Position numbers and translations under genes: made by a program
NCBI GenBank assembly: GCA_963810555.1
Contig: CAWENX010000021.1
Coordinates: 1-64,000, forward strand
Length of the DNA: 64,000 nt
Direction of reading: 5' to 3'
Source: G963677325 sp963810555
Lineage (GTDB): Bacteria; Bacteroidota; Bacteroidia; Bacteroidales; Prolixibacteraceae
Notes under the pieces: model-generated
The model's input: only the letters and a program-made list of their open reading frames with translations
The model's database searches: none
What the model was told of the DNA's origin: nothing
Part shown: piece by piece, positions 55,763 through 63,879 of the stretch
Layout of the letters: each line of letters opens with the position of its first letter
Numbering within the stretch: position 1 is the stretch's first letter

Positions 55763-55844
55763 AAAAGAAGCCCGAGCCGCTAAAATTGGCCTTTGGTCTC
55801 ACACTAATCCAATTCCGCCGTGTGAATTCAGAAAACTAAATTAA
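55743..55844 (+). pseudogene. Thermonuclease (SNase-like) C-terminal remnant
   Basis: In the frame offset from the FRG gene, the sequence reads QLRRKLEKEARAAKIGLWSH followed by TNPIPPCEFRKLN and a stop. KEARAAKIGLWS and NPIPPxEFRK are the characteristic end of bacterial staphylococcal-nuclease-like proteins (pattern a..eAk.akrGLW..p.piPPweyR). Only ~34 codons are present, with no start. The FRG gene therefore appears to have inserted over, or recombined into, a thermonuclease gene. Confidence 0.7.
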
Positions 55845-55849
55845 ACACA

Positions 55850-57433
55850 ATGCAAAACAGAGAAATAACTTTTTATACTCTTTTGATAAGCCATGATTAT
55901 TTTCAAATGGCTTATATTGCTGATAATGCGGATCGTGAAAGTTTTAACCTAAAAGGTTATAGCGATAAATGGGCTGAGCATTTGTATGTTGAAACAAACG
56001 ACAGGTGTTTCTTGAACCTGTTTAGTAAAACATCTCGGATAGAACATTTTGATATAATTTTTGAGGACCAGATAAGGATTTACAAATGGAAATATTCAAA
56101 CGAATTGACGGAGAATGAAAAAAGAATTTATCTTAATAAAAATATTTTAACATCTAAACAAGTAGAAAATTCTCTCAACTCCAGATATGACAGGGACAAA
56201 CTCGAATCAATATGGCTGAAACATACAATATCAATATGTAAGAATGAATACAAGAAAACCGGGAGGATACATCAATCTTTAAAAGATATTGAAGAATGGT
56301 GCAAAAAAAGATTAAAAGGATACAATTTTGGGAATGTAAATTTATCCCTCCTAAGTGATGAGATTAAATACATTAAAAGACGGTTATACAAAGCTTTCGA
56401 TCACCCATTGGAAAAGGCACCTGTTGAAAATAAATATATAACATACAATTACAAGTTAGTTGATTATCCTGACAATTCATCAAAAGAGAAAATTATATTA
56501 GAGGATATCAGTATACCCCCCAAAAAAAGAAACCCGTACTCCCCCAAGAATCAAAATATAAAATCCGAAAAAGAAAAACAAGAAACTGAAATAATTCTGC
56601 TAACTAAGCAAGAAAGTGAATTTTTTGAAATTGTTGAGAGCCTAAATTATAAAATCAACGAATATATTGGCTTCTCCTTTGATATTTTCAATAATAAGCT
56701 TATTGCCAATCTCCCTAAATTTAAAGCTGAAATTACTGAGAACATTACAAATCTTGATAAAGACGGCCGTGAATTTTATTTGAATAGAATATTAAATAGA
56801 CTTAAGAAGTCCAAAGGAATAACTGTTTTGAAAAATAAAAAAACAGGATTTGAACATCCTTATCCTTATAACAAATTTAAAAGTCTTGAACGTGAAAACA
56901 CCAAAGAATCTGATCTTGTAATTTATTTCAGAACAAGCAATAATTACAAGAATCAAATGATAGAATTCATTTCTCAATTGCTTGACCCAATATCAAAAAA
57001 AACTATTGAACAAGGAATAATTGACAAACCTTCAGCCGAAAAATCTACTGATTACTCATTTTCTAAAGTTGAGAAGAAATCCGATAAATTAAAAAATTAC
57101 CTCCAAGAATATGGTTTCTTTAATATAAAAATGGTTACTGAATTAAATAAGGAAAATCAAGAAAAATTATTTCAATTGATCTGTAATAACACATTACCCT
57201 ATGCTATTGCAATGTTGGATTACTTAGAATTTATAAAATTTCTTCACGAAAAAAAATGTTTTCCGACTAAAATTAATATGCATAAAAAAATTTCTGTATG
57301 GTTTAACACAGGTGAAAGGCAAATAAGAGGTTACATTAATGTTCTAAATGAAAATTCAAAAGAGGATAAAGGACGTTATACTTCTCATAAATTTAATAAT
57401 CAAGTCAAAGTAGATTATCTCAAATTAATTTAG
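55850..57433 (+). CDS. 527-residue protein of unknown function, mobile-element associated
   Basis: 527 residues, Lys/Asn/Ile rich and strongly AT-biased. The N-terminal half has no clear motif; ~170-235 is a basic, Pro-containing linker (PPKKRNPYSPKNQNIKSEKE). The C-terminal ~85 residues (YAIAMLDYLEFIKFLHEKKC; ISVWFNTGERQIRGYINVL; GRYTSHKFNNQVKVDY) resemble the tail of a protein family I associate with Bacteroidetes integrative elements, unnamed and often close to HTH/primase genes. It has no membrane segments. It follows the FRG gene by 87 bp in the same orientation and precedes the HTH/VirE-like module. I do not assign an activity. Confidence 0.6.
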   Translation: MQNREITFYTLLISHDYFQMAYIADNADRESFNLKGYSDKWAEHLYVETNDRCFLNLFSKTSRIEHFDIIFEDQIRIYKWKYSNELTENEKRIYLNKNILTSKQVENSLNSRYDRDKLESIWLKHTISICKNEYKKTGRIHQSLKDIEEWCKKRLKGYNFGNVNLSLLSDEIKYIKRRLYKAFDHPLEKAPVENKYITYNYKLVDYPDNSSKEKIILEDISIPPKKRNPYSPKNQNIKSEKEKQETEIILLTKQESEFFEIVESLNYKINEYIGFSFDIFNNKLIANLPKFKAEITENITNLDKDGREFYLNRILNRLKKSKGITVLKNKKTGFEHPYPYNKFKSLERENTKESDLVIYFRTSNNYKNQMIEFISQLLDPISKKTIEQGIIDKPSAEKSTDYSFSKVEKKSDKLKNYLQEYGFFNIKMVTELNKENQEKLFQLICNNTLPYAIAMLDYLEFIKFLHEKKCFPTKINMHKKISVWFNTGERQIRGYINVLNENSKEDKGRYTSHKFNNQVKVDYLKLI

Positions 57434-57489
57434 GCGTATTAATGGGCGTACGCCTCTATTGTTACCCCTAAATGCCCCTTCTTTCTTTG

Positions 57490-57520
57490 CTGTCAGTATT
57501 AACAAATTTAATATTGACAG
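57490..57520. promoter_or_regulatory. 13-bp palindrome before the HTH gene (candidate operator)
   Basis: CTGTCAGTATTAA-caaat-TTAATATTGACAG, one mismatch across 13-bp arms, 2 bp before the ATG of the HTH gene. Its position just ahead of a DNA-binding protein gene suggests autoregulation, although a hairpin blocking translation is equally possible. Confidence 0.5.
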
Positions 57521-57522
57521 TT

Positions 57523-57871
57523 ATGAGAAAGATCAATTATTTTCTTTTGCCTCGTGAGGCAATCGCTTCTATCGAATCATCTGAACCGTTTCAGGAAACT
57601 CCTGCAAAGCGGTTTGTTCCCTCCCGCGCCCCGCGCTGCCTTCCCCGAAGATTCCTATTTCTTCTCCAATGCAGAACTGGCTTCTTTCATGTGCTGTTCT
57701 GTCCGCACCATCCGGCGCCTCAGGAAACAGGGACGCATCCCCTTCTTCCGCCACGGGAATGTCGTCCTCTTCAACATCGCCGAAGTCCTCGACTGCATCG
57801 CTAAAGACGACCGCCTCGCCGCTTTTTCACCCGCAAACGCCCTCCCCGCATGCCGCCTAAAACCCCGGTGA
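57523..57871 (+). CDS. Helix-turn-helix (excisionase/MerR-type) protein, frameshifted
   Basis: A frame starting MRKINYFLLPREAIASIESS runs out of register in the C-rich run near 57620-57650; one base must be removed to continue into FFSNAELASFMCCSVRTIRR and RKQGRIPFFRHGNVVLFNIA. The latter is the HTH_17 helix-turn-helix seen in Bacteroidetes element-borne excisionase-like proteins (pattern lt..ea..llgvs.rTl.r.r..g.ip....g..v.f). It would bind DNA for excision or replication control. The two-frame structure means either sequence error or decay. It heads the module of VirE-like, ATPase and HTH genes. Confidence 0.65.
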
Positions 57872-58058
57872 TCCGTTACCTGCACTTTTATTCGTAAAGG
57901 TTGGTCTATGGATTGACATCCGTTTCCTCGGATTCAAAGACCGTATCATACATCTGTGATCCGAAAGATTGGAACAACGAAACACGAATCCGCTGAACTC
58001 GTAAAAGACGTAATCAGTTTCAACATTTCAATTCCCAATCCTTTAAAACTCCCGAGCC

Positions 58059-59022
58059 ATGAAAACAACTGAAATAAAACGCGAAATGTCCTGGTTCGAT
58101 CGGGTCACCCGCAAGGTCCCTTCTAAAGTGGTTACCCTTTTCAAACTTTACATGTTCATCGTCAGTAGTGTCTATGAAGACATGATTGATAAAATCCGTG
58201 CAGGACTGTTATCAAAAACGCAGCTTCCCGGTGTAGCTTCGGGTGGTGTTTTTTCAACCCGGTGTAAAAACGGAATAGAAATCTATTCCGGTATCCTTTG
58301 CCTCGATTTCGATGATTGCCCGTTCCCCATATGAAGGACGAAGCTCGCGGAGGATACATTTCTTACTCCGGTCACTAATATTATAATTCACCATCTGGTA
58401 CCGGCCTGAAAGCTTTTTATTGTGTCGATGGAGCCGACAACGAAGACCATTCCAGACCTCTATAGGGCAGCATCGCTTTATATACAGGGCGCTTATGGTT
58501 TGATCGCCGATCCTGCCCCTAAATCGATTTGCTCCCTTTGTTTCGTTTCGGCAGATGACCAGGCTTATTTCAATCCTGATGCATCGGTTTCCGCCGACGC
58601 CGCTCCTTCGCCTTCTTCCCTCTCCCGATCGTAGAGACGCGATTAATCGCGTCTCTATACCCAAAAACAATCGCGTCTCTGCAAAAAAAACCATTGCACC
58701 CAATCCCGAGACCGATGAAATATGCACACGCCTGAATGATCTGCCCGAGGTTCTGACCCGCGCTTATAACGCCTTGGGCAAGGCAGGATGGAGAAAGATC
58801 AGGGGCACCGATTACTGGAGCCGTCCCGGTGGAAAGCCGGGAAAGGTTTCGGCCGTGTTTAACCGGTACGAAGCCGAAAACCGGATGGTGTTCACAGTGT
58901 TCACTACAAATGGAACGCCCTTTGAAACAAAGGGTTACAGTCCCTTGGGTGTCCTGGCAATACTCGAATTTGGAGGGGATTTTGAGGCCTGTATTAATGC
59001 GCTAAAGGGGCAGTACCTCTAA
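58059..59022 (+). pseudogene. VirE N-terminal / BT4734-like protein, multiply frameshifted
   Basis: Fragments in different frames line up as one gene. MKTTEIKREMSWFDRVTRKV to NGIEIYSGILCLDFDD (58059-58325) is the start of the VirE_N/BT4734 domain. SPSGTGLKAFYCVDGADNED (~58390) and YGLIADPAPKSICSLCFVSA with AYFNPDA (~58495) are its later part. EICTRLNDLPEVLTRAYNAL to YWSRPGGKPGKVSAVFNRYE (58720-58870) follows as the C-terminal region. The domain is common on Bacteroidetes mobile elements, often fused to or beside primase/helicase. At least three frame breaks, one stop and an inserted REP element (58631) show it is no longer a normal gene. Confidence 0.65.
58631..58682. repeat. REP-like palindrome inside the VirE-like gene
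   Basis: GTAGAGACGCGATT/AATCGCGTCTCTA palindrome followed by a second ATCGCGTCTCTGC half. It has the same core as the element at 18406 and lies between the VirE_N part and the C-terminal part. Confidence 0.75.
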
Positions 59023-59052
59023 TCCCGGCAGAACGGCTTTTGTAAAATAAAT

Positions 59053-60064
59053 ATGAATCATGATAGTTTTCTTATGAACGAAACAGAAAAAGATAACAAG
59101 TATTTTAACGTACGCCCTGTTGCACAGGTGATTGCGGACGGTAGCAAGGCGAAAACCACGCAGGAAGATCATCGGGACCTTCGTGCGTGAAAACACCGTC
59201 AGCTATTTCTACGCCCCGCCCGATTACGGCAAGTCGATGGCGGTATTCCAGGCGGCTTACTGCGCCGCAACAGGTACCGCTTTCGCCCCTTGCCAGGCGC
59301 TGATGAATGAATGCGGGCCAAAGGTGGTTGTTGTGGCCGACCTTGAGAATGACGATTTCATGATCTCGGACAGGCACGCGGCGGTACTTTCAGCCACCGA
59401 TCACCTTCTGCTCGAAAACATGATCTATCTTCACGAGCCGGTCGGAATAGCTCCGCTGTTCAATTATGACCTCCTGCAGAAGATTCTCGACGTGGCGATG
59501 GAGAAAAAGGCCGAAGTGATCATCGTGGACAATATATCCAAATTGGCGTCAGACCTTCTCCATCCCGAGCAAACGACACGTTTCATCGAGTGCCTCGAAC
59601 GGATCAGGCTGTTAACAGGCGCCGCTCTGGTGGTCGTGGGGCATACCATCAAGCACAACACCACCCTTGCGGTACAGCCTACGTCGTACTACGGCACATC
59701 CATGCTGATTGACTATTTCAAAGAGATGTTCTACCTCGACCGCACGAAGCAGGGGAATTATTTTCTGGCGCAGGTGAAGTCGAAGCACAGGGAGACCTAT
59801 AAAACGGAAGTGCCTGTTTTTTCCTTCGGCGACCATCCGGTTTTGGGCACAGGCTTCGATTTCCTGGCGCTTAAATCGCTGTCCGACATTCAACTGCCCC
59901 TGTCGCTTGCAGCGCCTTCACAGGGCAGAAAGAATAATCTTGCCCGCTACCAGCGTGAATTAATGCTGATGGAGCAGGCAGGAATTAAGAGGAGCATTAT
60001 CGCCGAGATTTGTGATGTTTCAAGGGGAACGATATCAAAGATCCTCGATAAGGCGGTGACTTAG
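59053..60064 (+). CDS. RepA/KaiC-like ATPase with C-terminal HTH (one frameshift)
   Basis: The frame starting MNHDSFLMNETEKDNKYFNV (a start at 59074 is also possible) shifts by +1 near 59158 (extra C in ACCACGCAGG) into RKIIGTFVRENTVSYFYAPP. Corrected length ~336 residues. A Walker A-like loop, YAPPDYGKSMAV, KVVVVADLENDDFM, and Walker B VIIVDNISKLASDL define an AAA_25/RepA-type hexameric ATPase. The C-terminal IKRSIIAEICDVSRGTISKI is a resolvase-like HTH. Such proteins act as replication helicase/primase partners on plasmids and integrative elements. The GGAAACA iteron cluster follows directly, which suggests its binding site. Confidence 0.72.
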
Positions 60065-60071
60065 TTTTTCA

Positions 60072-60289
60072 GGAAACACTTTTGGAAACAAAAATACAGA
60101 TATATAACAATAATAATCAATCAATTATATAATATATTGGAAACAAAACAGGAAACAAAATGGAAACAAATTTCAGAAACCGGCGACATTCAAAAGTTTC
60201 CAAATTGTTTCCATGATTTCAGTTAACGTGTTAAATTACAGATCATTGCATATGTTTTTTTGTTTCCTCTAAAAGAGTGTCAGGAAACA
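60072..60289. repeat. Iteron-like GGAAACA array (possible origin)
   Basis: GGAAACA occurs six times directly (60072, 60084, 60139, 60151, 60162, 60283) and twice inverted as TGTTTCC (60206, 60261), with a degenerate AGTTTCC at 60195. An AT-rich block (ATATATAACAATAATAATCA) lies in the middle. The arrangement directly behind a RepA-like ATPase gene is typical of an iteron-regulated replication origin. Confidence 0.6.
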
Positions 60290-60345
60290 TAACCTGACAG
60301 TTGACAATTGATAATTAAAAATAAACATTGATAATTAATGAAGCT

Positions 60346-60693
60346 ATGGAATCAGAAATATTTGATATCATAAGAGCGGTGAACCGCCTCTCTGACAAAG
60401 TCACAGAAAACAGCGGCAAAATTGATTCGCTTCTTGCCGCCTGGAGCCGGCTGCCTGCACGCGAGCTGAACAACCAGTATGTGAACGAGGAAACGGCAAG
60501 CGCGATACTTCACCGAAGCGCCAATACATTACTGAATCTTAGAAAGTCGGGCGACCTGCCCTATTTGAAGGTGGGGAAGAAGGTGTTGCACAAACTTCCC
60601 GACCTGAAATCTTCCTTGAAAATAACTACAGGCGTTAATCACTTATTCCCCTTCGGCGGTTCCCAAACCCCGAAGGGGATATGTGTTTTGTAA
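60346..60693 (+). CDS. Helix-turn-helix (HTH_17-type) element protein
   Basis: 115 residues from the ATG at 60346. An N-terminal coiled coil (about 1-38: IIRAVNRLSDKVTENSGKID) is followed by an HTH_17-type domain: YVNEETASAILHRSANTLLN and KSGDLPYLKVGKKVLHKLPD. This is the usual arrangement of excisionase-like proteins on Bacteroidetes transposons and ICEs. The C-terminal tail (HLFPFGGSQTPKGICVL) is atypical and may be read-through into spacer after a lost stop. It lies downstream of the iteron array. Confidence 0.72.
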   Translation: MESEIFDIIRAVNRLSDKVTENSGKIDSLLAAWSRLPARELNNQYVNEETASAILHRSANTLLNLRKSGDLPYLKVGKKVLHKLPDLKSSLKITTGVNHLFPFGGSQTPKGICVL

Positions 60694-61065
60694 TCCCTTC
60701 TTTTAGGGGCAGGGTTCACCCCTGCCCGGTATCCATTAAGATTATTTTCAATCCTCCAATCCTTTAATCATGCAAATCATGGTTCAGACATTTTTCCTTG
60801 AAATCAATATCACAATTCCCCCCAATTCTCCACATATTACGCTGAAATATAATACAATAGCCCCTGTTTTGCTATCTTTATTATAGTGTCAGTGAACGGT
60901 TCGCTTTAACTCCGTATTGGGTTCGGAAATATCAAACCCGAAAAGAAGTCAATTTTTTATTTGCTTTTAACTCTGTGTTACTCTCTGTTTCCTTCGTGAA
61001 TTGAAAATCAGCGAAGCTAAACTCTGTGTAGCATATTTATTATTAACAAGTTAAATTGAATTATC
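60694..61065. other. Gene-free spacer
   Basis: 372 bp with no gene. Contains a GGGTTCGGAAATATCAAACCC hairpin-like phrase at ~60920-60942 and TTTAACTCTGTGTTAC-type microrepeats before the DUF6266 gene. No promoter box is evident. Confidence 0.4.
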
Positions 61066-61702
61066 ATGGCAAAACTAACAGAATCCGTTATCGGTGTACT
61101 AACCGGTAAAATAGGTCAGGTCGTCGGTTCTACCTGGAAAGGCATCTCCGTATTAAGTAGTCCTTTCGGGCAGCGTTGCAAATCCTCAGCCAAAACAACT
61201 AACTCAGCGTCAGAAATTCGCCGTAACCATGCATTTCCTTCAGCCCCTCTCCGAATTCCTTCAGATCGGGTTCAAGCAATATGCAGTGGAAATGACAGGG
61301 ATCAATGCGGCAATGAAGTATAACATCAAGAATGCCCTGACAGGAACCTATCCCAACATCGCGATGGATTATCCCAACGCCCTTGTGGCAAGGGGCAACC
61401 TCGCAGGGTCGCTGAATGCAGTGGCAAGCTCCACCGTTGCAGGAACCGTCAAATACGACTGGGACGACAACACGGGCGAGATCGGCGCCTCGGCAATCGA
61501 CAAAACCCTGCTTGTGGTTTACAATCCTGTTCAGAACCAGGCTGTAACGGTAAACGAGCTGGCTGAAAGGGCAGACGGCACGCAGACCGTCACTGTGCCT
61601 TCATCCTTCAGCGGAGATCTAGTGCAGTGCTACATGGCGTTTATCGCCGAAGACGGAACTGTATCCAACAGCGCCTTTGCCGGAGCGGTAACCGTTGCGT
61701 AG
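61066..61702 (+). CDS. DUF6266 family protein (one frameshift)
   Basis: MAKLTESVIGVLTGKIGQVV and GSTWKGI at the N-terminus, then after removal of one T in CCTTTCGGG (near 61160) the frame continues SGSVANPQPKQLTQRQKFAV, INAAMKYNIKNALTGTYPNI, DYPNALVARGNLAGSLNA, LLVVYNP and ends GAVTVA. This is the DUF6266 pattern, a ~210-residue protein frequent in Bacteroidetes beside mobile or phage-like genes; function unknown, with predicted beta-rich architecture and no signal peptide. Confidence 0.78.
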
Positions 61703-61829
61703 CGACAGGCTTAAAAATTTCCAAGATAACTCAGAGTTAACACGGGTAGATCTGTAAAAATTTGAAACTGTTGAAACTCAGAAACCAATCCGTTCAATTC
61801 TTTAATAATATAAGTGTAATTCAAAAATC

Positions 61830-62095
61830 ATGAAAACAATATACATCATTCTGCTTTGCATATTTTGCTTCCTGCTGTTTTTCAACGGATGCATCGTCAA
61901 TATTATCGGTCGATCCTGCGCTGCTGCCTCTGCCGCTGCTGCTGAACCTTCGCGGTTAAGCTTGTGGCGCTGGCCTTGCTGGCGGTTTATGAAGCGGTTG
62001 TAAGGATTGTGCCTTCGGTCGGGGATTACTCCGCTGTTTCGTGGGTGATCAGACTGCTGAAGAAAGTTTCGGACACGCTGAATGTGACCAAATAA
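61830..62095 (+). CDS. Small membrane protein paired with DUF6266 (frame broken twice)
   Basis: The ATG at 61830 starts MKTIYIILLCIFCFLLFFNG, a hydrophobic segment. Two single-base shifts are then needed to follow the conserved sequence through a Leu/Pro-rich stretch (about 61910-61945) to KLVALALLAVYEAVVRIVPS and VGDYSAVSWVIRLLKKVSDT, ending at 62095. The tail matches small two-helix proteins typically found just downstream of DUF6266. Function unknown. Like its partner it is frame-disrupted, so both share either a sequencing problem or decay. Confidence 0.5.
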
Positions 62096-62121
62096 ATATT
62101 GAATCTTTTGTGGCCCTGATT

Positions 62122-63150
62122 TTATATCGACGGAATCCGCAATGTCTGGTTGAAAAGCCCTGCATGGGAGTTCTCGCCGAAGAAAAAGACCAGTGAAATC
62201 TCATGCGAGCCAAAACTGTAAGCAGACAGGTTGGAGAGAGAAAAATCATAGCTGTAACCCATCTGAAATTTCGGCAGGGTAATCCCTATCATGGCAATGG
62301 CTGCATCGGGGCGGATGGACAGATTATTCCGGTACCACCCCCCGAAGGTCAGCCATTTTTCCGTCATGTACAATCCGAAATTGAGCTGTTTAAAGCTTCC
62401 CTGCTGTTGATAAATCATGTTCGGCGAGAGGGTGAATCCCCTTGAAAAAAGAAGCCTGTGGAACTTGTGCATTTTTGCCCCGATATTGACCGTGACTTTC
62501 ATCGGAAGCCTTCCCACCTGGTCGCCTTCAATAATTGATTGGTTGGGCTGTGTCAGATGGTGCAGGGCCAGGCCGAAATAAACATCCTTGTTTTGTCCCG
62601 CCATGCCGAATGAGAAATCGGGGAATATCTTATTCCCGCTCTCCACGGGCAGAGGGTAATAACCGATAATATCCCCCGTAGCCTGGTCAATCATTCCGGG
62701 GAAGATCAATCCCGAGGTATTAAACTCTTTGTAAATAAATCCTGCCTGGAGAGCGAGGGTGAAGAAAGTCTCATCGCCCGCTTTAACGTGATAGGAATAG
62801 AAAAATGCGGCATCGGCGCTGTTGACCACCCCGTTTAACTCCCTGTCGTAAAGAAACTGGAAACCCAGTCCTCCCTTCATGCTTTTCACATAATTGTCAT
62901 AAGACATACTGTAAGTCACAAAAGTACTCCCGCTTCTTGGCCACTGATTACGGTAATTGGTTACAACCCTTGGAAATTCGCTGGTTCCTGCAAAAGCCGG
63001 ATTCATAAAGAGCGGATTGGCATAAAACTGCGAGAACTCAGGGTCCTGTGCATATGAATGATGGGAAAGAGCCGACAATATGACTGAAATAATAAGAAAT
63101 GCCCTGATTTTTAGGGAGAAGTGAGGCAGGGGCAGGGAGAAGGTTTTCAT
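62122..63150 (-). CDS. Type IX secretion system membrane protein PorP/SprF family
   Basis: 342 residues: signal peptide (about 1-34, ending SHHSYA), then QDPEFSQFYANPLFMNPAFA, the invariant start of PorP/SprF proteins, GLGFQFLYDRELNGVVNSAD, and a 14-strand barrel ending FSLSNLSAYSFGSHEISLVF. PorP/SprF proteins sit in the outer membrane and bind type B C-terminal domains during secretion. Two proteins with type B signals are encoded at 36724 and 40538, though not adjacent. The 3' end is near the DUF6266 pair. Confidence 0.92.
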   Translation of the reverse strand: MKTFSLPLPHFSLKIRAFLIISVILSALSHHSYAQDPEFSQFYANPLFMNPAFAGTSEFPRVVTNYRNQWPRSGSTFVTYSMSYDNYVKSMKGGLGFQFLYDRELNGVVNSADAAFFYSYHVKAGDETFFTLALQAGFIYKEFNTSGLIFPGMIDQATGDIIGYYPLPVESGNKIFPDFSFGMAGQNKDVYFGLALHHLTQPNQSIIEGDQVGRLPMKVTVNIGAKMHKFHRLLFSRGFTLSPNMIYQQQGSFKQLNFGLYMTEKWLTFGGWYRNNLSIRPDAAIAMIGITLPKFQMGYSYDFSLSNLSAYSFGSHEISLVFFFGENSHAGLFNQTLRIPSI

Positions 63151-63173
63151 TTCAGACTTTTAAGTTTGGTCTT

Positions 63174-63734
63174 TCAGGGATTCCACATCCTTTCAGGCAG
63201 ATTTTGTATAATATGTTTGAGTTCGTCGAGTAAATATCTTTTTTGTTCATCGGCATTTTTAAGTGAATCATCAATCTTGACCAGTTGTCCGGAGATAATT
63301 GAATCGTCGATCTTTCCGTACATATTTTCAATCACCGTAAAGGCTTCGAAAGATACCGGAAATTCTTCACTGATGACCAGATCGATAAAAAAAGGTAGCC
63401 ACGGACTGTAATTGAGGCCGTTTTGCCAGCAGCAGGTGAGCAAATCCTTTAATTGAGCGGAATATTTTTTATCCCGGATGGCATCCATCATTAAAGGAAT
63501 TGTTTCGGTTGATTTTAAATCGGAGAACAATTTGAGTATCTGTCCTTTAATATCCTGGTTTTCTGTTTTATGCAATAGTTCCATTAGTCCCTGAAATTGG
63601 GAGCCGTCGCCTTTTACCCTGATCTCTTCAATAACCTGGGAGAGGATCTCCGGATTTTTTGATTTTAAACTATACAATGATTTATTTCTCTGCTCTTTGT
63701 CCACCATATATATCTTTTCCTGCATCAGATACAA
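63174..63734 (-). CDS. HEAT-repeat-like protein of unknown function
   Basis: Up to 186 residues; the true start may be an internal Met (MVDKEQRNKSLYSLKSKNPE) at residue 10. Helical repeats such as EILSQVIEEIRVKGDGSQFQ and TIPLMMDAIRDKKYSAQL have a HEAT-like pattern. No signal peptide or catalytic motif. The stop lies 23 bp from the PorP/SprF start on the same strand, so the two may be co-transcribed. Its function is unknown; a scaffold is plausible. Confidence 0.7.
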   Translation of the reverse strand: MYLMQEKIYMVDKEQRNKSLYSLKSKNPEILSQVIEEIRVKGDGSQFQGLMELLHKTENQDIKGQILKLFSDLKSTETIPLMMDAIRDKKYSAQLKDLLTCCWQNGLNYSPWLPFFIDLVISEEFPVSFEAFTVIENMYGKIDDSIISGQLVKIDDSLKNADEQKRYLLDELKHIIQNLPERMWNP

Positions 63735-63850
63735 AGGTAAAAAATTTTAATAATCAATTGACAAAATGAGGATTAATGCCGGGAGACCGAATTGGGATTC
63801 CTGTATTAATTAAGGCAGGAAGGATTCGGTCAGATAAGCTAAAATTAAGA

Positions 63851-63858
63851 TACCTTTG
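63851..63858 (+). promoter_or_regulatory. Candidate -7 box (TACCTTTG) for the MATE gene
   Basis: TACCTTTG matches TAnnTTTG and lies 22 bp before the GTG start at 63880, a typical Bacteroidetes spacing. No clear -33 element. Confidence 0.55.
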
Positions 63859-63879
63859 CCGCCAATTTGAAAAATAACT

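Noticed and set aside
58254..58727. 157-codon minus-strand frame opposite the VirE-like gene
   Set aside because: The + strand fragments carry conserved VirE_N sequence, whereas this frame has Arg/Gly-rich, unrelated sequence typical of an antisense shadow.
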